A DNA stretch of 64,000 nucleotides, taken from contig NC_092564.1 in the NCBI RefSeq assembly GCF_037975245.1, positions 25,289,484-25,353,483 of the forward strand, read 5' to 3'. Under the pieces are notes generated by a model, which saw nothing but the letters and a program-made list of their open reading frames with translations, was not told where the DNA came from and ran no database searches. The stretch is from Apostichopus japonicus (Eukaryota; Echinodermata; Holothuroidea; Aspidochirotida; Stichopodidae). Position 1 is the stretch's first letter, and every line of letters begins with the position of its first letter. This document shows positions 26,043 to 35,000 of this stretch, in pieces. A program made the translations under genes and the position numbers.

Positions 26043-27175
26043 GCTATGATCAGAAGGTAGACTGTTGTCATTGGTGACATCACTGATGGTGCAGATTGGT
26101 CCAAAGTATGACCGCTAGCATGGGTCGATCCACGAACAAGTTGTACAAGATTCATACTACAGAGTAAATCATGGAATTTCAAGGCGTCACCATTTGTAGC
26201 GTTGTCGACATGGATGTTGAAATCTCCAAGAATAATGAGGCGACCTGGTGCAATTACTAAAACCTCCAAAAATGATGCAAATTCAACCAGAAAGTCTGCA
26301 GTTTTGCAACCATTGGTTCTTGACGGTGGGGGCCGGTAGATAAGTACGATGCGTGTGGTGACGTCATTAACTGTGACAGTCAGATCAACATGTTCGAAGG
26401 ATTTGAACAATCCAGAGTTCATCTTCTTCACCTTATAATCGGAGCGAATAATGAGCGCTACTCCACCTCCTTTACGGTTTGCGCGGGGCCGTTGATAAAC
26501 ATTATAACCGCTCAATGACGCTTTAAATTCGCTCACAGCACATTGTCGGTGTTCCCCAATCCAGGTTTCTGTTACAGCGAAAATGTCTGTATCATTCTCA
26601 ACAATGCTACTACACAAGGCCGCAATTTTGTTGTTGATGGAGCGGGCATTCCATAGGCTGAAGGAGAGTTTGCGATTGCGGTGAAAAGAGGAAATTCGCT
26701 TTACTGTCAATAGATTTTGATTTTCGATACCGCGGTTTTGTTGTTGTTGATATGACCTAGTATGGTCACGGTTTCCCACAACAGTTTGGATGGGTTTAGG
26801 GGCTTTTGTACAATCAATAGCATTCAGATTGTCAGTGTTTGATCCAGGTCCACAGGAAAGCTCATAATTAGGTGAAGTAATAATTACCGGTATCCGCCGC
26901 CTTTTCACCCCCTTGGTTCCTCTCTTTGTCCGGCGATTTTTAAAGCGATTTGTAGCAGTAATCCCATTTGTAATTATTCGGTCGATAATCTCATGGCTCA
27001 ACGGTATAGACCGCGGTATTGTACGGAGATCGATGAGCTCCTGCCTACTGTAACTGTGTAGGTTAGGCTTAACATTAGGCATAGTGATAGGCCAATCCAA
27101 CGAAACGTAAACAAATGTTAAAAATATCACAAGCGTAAAATAAACTTTCTCGATAAAATTTGAAAACGACTGCAT
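26039..27175 (-). CDS. LINE ORF2, AP-like endonuclease portion
   Basis: 378 open codons. After a basic N-terminal segment (RRTKRGTKGVKRRR, 81-94) comes an apurinic/apyrimidinic-type endonuclease fold from about residue 168: LWNARSINNK (174-183), catalytic VTETWI with Glu203, RKGGGVALIIRS (234-245), LIYRPPPS, ILGDFNIHVD with Asp318 and Asn320, and SGHTLD (354-359). Immediately after HTLD the frame departs from the family pattern, and the expected SDH motif appears in the neighbouring frame, consistent with loss of one base near 26098. The true start may be ATG at 27082-27080 (MPNVKPNLHSYSRQELIDLR), since this N-terminus resembles related elements; the upstream ATG at 27175 adds a hydrophobic stretch. 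The enzyme nicks genomic DNA to prime reverse transcription. Confidence 0.85.
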   Translation of the reverse strand: MQSFSNFIEKVYFTLVIFLTFVYVSLDWPITMPNVKPNLHSYSRQELIDLRTIPRSIPLSHEIIDRIITNGITATNRFKNRRTKRGTKGVKRRRIPVIITSPNYELSCGPGSNTDNLNAIDCTKAPKPIQTVVGNRDHTRSYQQQQNRGIENQNLLTVKRISSFHRNRKLSFSLWNARSINNKIAALCSSIVENDTDIFAVTETWIGEHRQCAVSEFKASLSGYNVYQRPRANRKGGGVALIIRSDYKVKKMNSGLFKSFEHVDLTVTVNDVTTRIVLIYRPPPSRTNGCKTADFLVEFASFLEVLVIAPGRLIILGDFNIHVDNATNGDALKFHDLLCSMNLVQLVRGSTHASGHTLDQSAPSVMSPMTTVYLLIIA

Positions 27176-27336
27176 CGCTGATGCATTGAATAAACTAATA
27201 AAAAATATAGTCCATGAAATCGTGGTGTAAAACGTTGAATTAACCAGGCGAAATTTAATAGTTTGACGAGCATTATAGTCGCGGTGCTACCTGTGCAGGT
27301 GCTACCAACCTGAACCGGAGTGATGTGTATACTCAA

Positions 27337-27343
27337 AATATAT

Positions 27344-27437
<94 letters not shown>
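27337..27437. repeat. (TA)n microsatellite
   Basis: About 100 bp of TA units with CACA and CATA interruptions at the 5' edge of the LINE. Open frames across it on the minus strand are Tyr-Ile repeats and not genes. Confidence 0.95.
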
Positions 27438-27439
<2 letters not shown>

Positions 27440-28790
27440 CGCCTTTTTATACAACAATAAATATTGTAGTTGGTAGATTTTAGTAACGGTAGAACGGTCG
27501 AAGTCATCACAGCCGATGAGCTGCAAATGACATTTTTCGTTCGTTTTTGTGTGCAGATGATATGCAGGCAGCTTATAACAGAACGTGCTGTCATTTATGC
27601 TGTATTTCTTTTATTTTTTTATTATTCTTTTCTATGTTTGGCAGTAAATTTACTAAGCTGTCTTTCTTCCAAAGTTTCTCTCTAAAGTCGTTTAAATCGT
27701 TTTTCACACAATCATTTTTCTCCATTTGTTTTGATGTTACAATCAATTCTGTCTGTAATTTCATAGGTAATATCCGTTGTATTCTTAGCTATTTGTGTAA
27801 TAATTTGAGCTGTGTTATGATCTTTTATCCAACAGAGTAAGGGTGTACGCCCTCCTCCTTTTCAACACTTCATACACATATCCTATATACAAAAAATGTT
27901 ACCGGCTTAATTTTCCAAAATATGATTATACATGCATTGTAGCCCCCCCACCCCTCCCCACATAAAGAAATAGCATTTACTGAATTCACCCAATGTAAAC
28001 ATTTCTAAAAGTACGCTTATCCGATGTTTTTGACCCTCCCATATGATTTACAAACTCTAATAACTTTCAAGCTTTCGAGTTGTTTACGTACGGATTTAGA
28101 AACACCTGTAAAACCTTTGTCTATATTATAAAATTTATTTATAGTTTGTTAGAATAAATTATCCAGTGTTCATGTTAATTGTCAGGTCAGCATGCGTATT
28201 TGATTGACAACGTATACAATTTTCTACACCGCTATCGGATAAACGGTAATTAACGAAGTTTGCAATATATAAGCTCAATTGAGCAATTCCAAATTTGGTA
28301 GGGCATGGATATTCAGTACGTGATTGATGACGTCAGAAAATCACAAAAAAAACACAAAATATGTTGTTTTTCGGTAAATTTTCTGAAAATGGTTAACACC
28401 AGCCCATGTACTTAATTTAGAGTGAAATTCAAGGTTTCACTTAATGTACAAAGAACTACACTAAAATGTTTACATATTGTTTTCAAGACTTTATGCAGGC
28501 AGTTTAATTAATTACATTGAAAAGTATTGTTAACTTGTGAATTCAAGCACAAACAAGTTGACTTATTGTTTCAATTGTTTCACAATAAGATAAACTGAGA
28601 TTAAATTAAATCAGCCGATGTTGCTTATGCAGTTATGTACGTCAGGGCTAACAAAATGAATTCTATACCAAACAACATGTCATTTCTACAACAACTTTGT
28701 TTTCTAAACAATTTCAAATAGAATTTTGATGAACTGCTATAGTGCGTTACATTAACAAATCTTCTTCCTTTTTTCTCCATCTTCTTACAG
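27438..28790. other. Intergenic or intronic DNA upstream of the filamin-like gene
   Basis: The first recognised exon at 28791 begins mid-codon and has no Met, so at least one coding exon must lie upstream, here or beyond the LINE. I could not identify it. The stretch holds a CCCCCCACCCCTCCCC run near 27943 and no other clear feature. Confidence 0.5.
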
Positions 28791-29021
28791 TTCGATGTAC
28801 CTTTAGTTGGATTTGGAGGCAGATCTCTGGACTCATCTATTTGTTTTTCTCTGTCATCTGTCTCCTAAGATATTTGAACTTCATCTCCTACCTCTTACGC
28901 GCCGTACGGAGAATATCAAACACTGCACCGCTTCAGAATGGCGAGTTGCGCTTTGGCCTGTCGGAAACGGTTGTTTACAGAGCTAGCTTGAGTGAGAGGC
29001 TCATTAATATTTTCAAGAGTG
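28791..29021 (+). CDS. Filamin-like gene, exon with hydrophobic segment
   Basis: A strong polypyrimidine tract and TTCTTACAG precede it, and AGTG|GTAAGTAG ends it. It starts and ends in phase 1, which matches the next exon. Seventy-six complete codons are open in only this frame, giving RQISGLIYLFFSVICLLRYL and a basic stretch RAVRR, the pattern of a membrane-inserted or signal-anchor segment. An internal Arg (LLRYL) makes the membrane call uncertain. Confidence 0.65.
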
Positions 29022-32000
29022 GTAAGTAGGCAACATCAAGGCACTTGATAGTTTTGTATTACACGGGTGTCCGTCAATGGCACAACGTTTATTGTAATTC
29101 ACTCAAATCTTAATTACCCGTGGTTATAGATTGCGAACACATCAAGTCCGTACGCCCTAACTTCTTTAAAGATACATTTAAAGAAACTGAAATCCACGAG
29201 AGATTTTTCTCTGCAAAGCTTCAACAAAGAGGCGACCAATCTGTTCTTCAAGGTATATCCGTTCGACGACGGATCAACAACCTTTTAGAAATAAAAGATG
29301 CTTTCTTGGAGGACAAAACTGCTTAAAACGACATCCAGTAAGCATCCATATACATCTAAACACGGTACCAATGTCGACTTAGACATGTATGTAAGCCCAC
29401 ATTGACGTTTAGGTAGGAATTTGACCCCCACCCCCCACACAAAAACAAATGTCTCGCTCACTCATATCTCAAGGAATGCAGTATAACATGACAATTTCCT
29501 CCATGAAAAAAGGGTGGAAGGTTATATCTGATCTGTCGAAATTAAACTGATATGGTTTAAAAATTGGCATATTAACCATGAATTCTTATACGTGATTGTA
29601 GCATACATCAAACTGATCAGCTGTTGTGCCATTAGTTTGATATTTCTGAACGTAATTAACTCATTTGGAGGTTTGAGATACAAACTTAAGGCTATGTTTT
29701 TTGTCCGAGGAAGACTTAGGGTAAACTCTTAGCTTTATCTAAAAGCACATCTTAATGCAATCAAGTGGAAAACCCTTTCAGATATTCCCGAAGGAAGGCG
29801 AAAAAGACAAACATACAACAACAAAAAAACACAAATACACACCATTAGGTGACGTTTTTTTTTAGGTTTCCTTCAATATGTTATTCCCTCGAGTGCAATC
29901 ACCATAGATAAGTTTTAACACACGTATTTAAAGTTCAAGCAATGTAATTAACACAATTTATCTGTGTTTGTGGAACATAGTTAAAGGTCTCTGTATATAT
30001 ATTATTCACAGAAGATTCAGCGCATGGACTGACGTTTGTCGGTCGGCAGTGTTAACTTGCCTCGTTTTTGTAAAAAGGTTAAAGTCGTATAATCCCCAAG
30101 CAAGTTATATTGATCGAAAGTCTTTCTTGTTCGTTATGGTATCCCGTTCTCTAATGCGCAGAATCGATGACGTGCATATACAGTACATGCAAACTCAGCG
30201 GTTCGCAAACTTTCTAGCCAACGACCCAGCATATTCCATCATGATTGAGCTACGACCCACCATACCCCCCCCCCACCCCTCCTCGCCCACCCCATCCCTC
30301 AGATTACATGATCATGGTCTAGTTTATACTATTAACTGATGTTAAGAAAGGAAACTGAATTGATATCCGTCGGCACTCTCCGAAACCTGTAGATAAATCT
30401 TTCGACCTCTGGAAAAATCACGAATCTCTTGAGAAAATTTTCCGCAACCCACTTTTGGGCTGCGTCACATAGTTTGCGGACTGTCGTATTAAGTGACAGA
30501 TTTATAACACAGCAAACACAGAATATAACCTCTCATTTGTCGTGAACGTGTGATCAATATATACTTCCATATCTCGCAGTATATTAAAGTGTAAATAAAC
30601 CTTAAACGTGTATTTATCAAAGTAGGCATGCCCACATCACAAGCTATATATGAGAGGTGCGAGGTTCGTTTGTTCTCATGATTTCTAAATGACGTAATAT
30701 AAAAAATAAAAAAATAGTTACAATTTCTTTCCATTTTATAGGGGGGGGGGGTGGTGTTTGGATATTAGTTCAATGAACTTCGATGATGTGTAATCTAATC
30801 AAGGTGAGTCGGATTTTAATTTTGATAAAGATTGACAACGGTTTTTTAGAGCTTCCGTTGAAAAGTAAAGACATTCCTGTTCGTTGATTGAGTTTGTTTA
30901 CTATATATCATTACAACCAGAGGAGTCGAAGAAAACCTTTTTGCTCTCATGGGTACAGAAGTCGATACCAGATCAAGACGTGAGGGACTTCACCACCTCT
31001 TGGTGCAGTGGGGTGCCACTATGTGCCCTAGCTGAGGCCACCGATCCGGGTACTTGTCCGAGATACGACTTGCTTCTACCTGATCAAGCCGTCAACAATT
31101 GTCGATTGGGGATGAAACTGATACGCAGGAGCTTCCGTATCGCCGAGGTAAAAATATAACACTCGGTAAATTAAAAGCAGAAGTTTGCGCGGTTGTTGCC
31201 TTGCACCGTTCGTCCTATTTTTAAGATGTTTCATTAACTCACGTGATATTTTTTGTTAATGTTCTAGCGAATCCAGTAACAATAATTCGATATTCTATGC
31301 ATCTCTGTTAAAATTGTTGGATGCAATGATCAGGCGCGTAGCCAAGGGAGGGGCGAAACTGTAGCTTCGGCATTGCAAACTATCTAAGCGTAGCGCCACC
31401 ATGGTTGGCGCAAAGCGTACAAGAAAATTTTGCCTGAAAATGCCTCCCAGATCGCTGGAAATGGCACATCCCAGGCCTTGTAAGTTGCATCTTAGCATTT
31501 TCTCTTTTGAAAATACTAGCGATATCATAAAAACATTAAAACATTTTAATTTTTTTTTAAATATGCTCAAGGGGGGGGGGGGGCGGCTGCCCCCTTCCAC
31601 CCCCCCCCCCCCTTGGCTACGCGCCTGGCAATGATGTGCTATCGTGTTCACTAAGAACAAGTAAGCGTGGAATGATTTGCCAAACGGTTATCATATACTG
31701 TTGCTTGTTTTTGTGCTAAATTTGTTTCTGTTATAAACTGATACATTACAAAAGAACGCTCGGAATAAAATGTATATAAACATAAGCATAAACCGACATA
31801 AGAGTTAGATTCTGTTATATATAACTTGTTCCCTGTTTTTTATGTATAACATAGAACAGATTGAATTTGAACATTCGAGGGTGAGAAAATTTAATAATTC
31901 TGAAGTATCATTACATGCATGTGGTCGTCGCGTGGAACGCTAAAAGCGAGTAAATCCGTCTGCGGGCGAGAGGCATAAAGATAATGCGTGATAGTAATCC

Positions 32001-35000
32001 CACTGCGTCATGCCTTGTGATATACCGGTAATGCGTGGGGCACCGTGATGTTTACGCTATAGCAAGTATGGCTATACCTAACGAGTCAGAGGGATAAATG
32101 CGTAATCTGTTATCGAATAGCAACATGTTGTGCAAACCATGGAAGAAATTACACTGCAAATACAAAGATGTATTACGGTTTTCAATGGTTGGGGGAGGGG
32201 GCGGAGGGGTGATCAAATACTTAGTCGGCTTTGAAGACAGCATTTAACGACGCTAATCTGCCGCGTGTGTACATGTGGGAAAAGTCGAAGTGCTTTTAAC
32301 TAACACTTCACGTCGGGTGGCAATCCAATTACAGTTGTAGCTCATTTCGGATTTTCTACGACTTAGAAGACCAATTCAGTTGAGTAACCGTGGGTTTCTT
32401 CTGGGTAACAAAACCCCACTAAAAGTCTACTTTAGTCAACCAGGGGTCGAACCCCTAGACCTCCCAGATTATTGGTTTCATTGCTTTTAATATCACAGCC
32501 TTTATCCACTCGGCCATAGCTCTTTAATGTCCCTCGTCTGAGTAAGGTAGGGGCGTGAACCTTTATAAAAAGGCAGGAATTTGGAAAGGAGAAAGAAGGA
32601 CCTGAAGGGTCGTTGATGCTGAATCCTATGTGAGGGATGGACGTTTCTCGCTGGTCTTTATCTCGGGATAATGAGTACTCGTTGTACAGGACTAGAACTG
32701 TTTTGTTTAATGTGACAGACAGACAGACAGATTTAGATAGATGAAACCGTAATGAGTTGAAAATCCAGAACAGTAAAAAAACCTCCACCGGGATTCGAAC
32801 CCGAGCCTCCCGCTTTATATGCGGACGCATACATATATATAGCAAATGGGGCATAGGTCCACCCGTGAAGCTGCCAGGCTACGGGCTTGTTAGTAACATA
32901 ACACTGCAAAAACGGTTCTCCCTCATGTGTTCAGTGCAATGGTGATTCTAGTGAAAAATCACCAATGAAAACGAATCCTCATCTGTCTTGTCGAATAAGT
33001 AATGGTTTTAATTTTATTTATTTATATATTTATTTTTCGTTAACTTTATTATTTTTCGTTTCATTTACTTATCCAGCCATGCGAACCAATGTTGATGGCG
33101 CATCCTCTCTACACACGTGAGGATGTGATGTTTCCTTACATAGCAATGATCCGGTATGCTAGTATGATTCCCAAGCCGTCCATCAGTGTGACGGAGAAAA
33201 TGAGCCATAAACCTCGAGGTTACGACACAGAATCAAAGATACTGGACATCCAGGAGTGTCTTGCGACAGGAAGTGGACTCGTCACTGCCATTGTTGGAAG
33301 GAAAGCGAAATTTAACGTCGCTAAGCCAAGCTACATAAAGAAAAAACTAGTTGTGGAAATCGAAGGTAAATGCTAGGCCCATATATAATTAAACTTCTTA
33401 ACCATGGTCGCCGGAGCTGGGGGCACCGCGGGAGTGGTGGTGTAACATGGTAACTTTTGAGATAAATCTCAAAAGTGCCCCGTTTCAAACTAAATGATCG
33501 TATGCATGCTAGAATGGCTTAAATGTTTAAGCATGTTTTAATATTGTTGGTACTAACCACTGTCTACTGTCGTTAGTAAATAGAAGCCTCCCCCACCCCC
33601 ACCACCCCACCCCCTTTCTTGTCAGACAGAACACGAAATTGATGCTCATTTTACTACAGAACATAAAACATACTGTTCCATACTACCGTAAAATATGAAA
33701 ATAAATCAGTGGCGTAGGAAGGTACTTTTGAGTGGGGGGGGGGCTGAAGACTGATGGCCGGCCTGGGGGAGGGGTCTAAGGGGAGGGGGTGTCCCCCTCC
33801 CCTTTGGATTTTTTTTGCATTTCCAGGTGGCCTCAGATGCAATTTGGTGCAATATAGCACACTTCAACTCCCACTCCATTTTGTAAAGAATTTTGCATTT
33901 TCACCTGGCCTTAAATGCAATTTGGTGCTCCAAATGAGATTTTTTTTTCTCATTTGGAAATGAAAAAGGGGTTTTTTGACTTGCGGAGTGGGGGGGGCGG
34001 AATGATACTTCCGCCCCCCACATTTTTCACTGGGGGGGCTGGCGCCCCCCCCAGCCCCCCCCGGTTCCTACGCCCTTGAAATAAATTATATAATACTACG
34101 TCATCTAGGTCGCTATCCATTATTGCAACCAGCTCATTTTACATTGCAACTCCTTTCTCGCTTTATTCCTAACGGTATATAGCTCTTTGTCTTCGACAGG
34201 TCCAAACGGTGAAACTGTTCAACGTTTGATCGAAGATTTTGACTCGCGACGACCGTCTTCGGATGACTTGGCAGGAATATTAAGCCGTGCTGGACGGTAC
34301 AACAACAACGATACGGCAGGCGCCATAGAGTTTGACTATCAGAAGGTGAAAGAAGGCTTCTACCAAATCAGTTATATTCCACCTTCGGTAGGCAAATACC
34401 ACCTGTCCGTCCTTTGGGGAGGAGAACATACCACGAATAGTCCCTTTTCGGTCGATGTCGTCGAAAGCAAATCATCGTCGATGTCGAAGAAGAGCGTTTC
34501 CTTCTCATCGAACACAGAGGACAGCTTAGAGATCTCCTCCTACAAAGAGTCGAGTCCGTCTTACGAAGGAAATACAAACAGAGAGCGCCGCGGATCACTA
34601 TTTCGCCAGTGCCATGTATTGAGCAGCTTTAAGGAATCGAACATGAGTACTACGAGTAGCAGCAGTAGTATGAACCAGCAGTACAACAGCCGGGACTTCA
34701 GTAGGACACCGAGTTTATTTACAACAAGTTATGATGACCGCGTGTCACCTTCTAGTACCGGTTTAAATCGAAGCGGGTCTATCCTGAGCCCATCGGGGGA
34801 TCGCCAAGGACAGCCGAGGACTAGACGAAGAGTGATAAAACGGGTCGTGAAAGGTCCAGATGGGAAAGACGAAGTATCTTATCCGTGTAGCATCGAAAGG
34901 TCCATGACACAAAGATCCAGCACAATGGATTCATTATCTCTATCTCTCTCCGTCAGTTGCGATGATCGTTTCTCTCCCAACCCTTCTCGGTCCCCCTCAC

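Noticed and set aside
24556-26049. Plus-strand frames opposite the LINE
   Set aside because: Antisense shadows of the reverse transcriptase.
27127-27594. 155-codon minus-strand frame with a Tyr-Ile core
   Set aside because: Spans the (TA)n tract at the LINE edge; no gene features.
32432-32854. 140-codon minus-strand frame
   Set aside because: It runs through two tRNA-like SINE modules and the DNA between; not protein-like.
32782-32886. Functional tRNA gene
   Set aside because: T-arm and anticodon loop are plausible but the 5' acceptor does not pair and the body is about 105 nt; kept as a SINE-like module.
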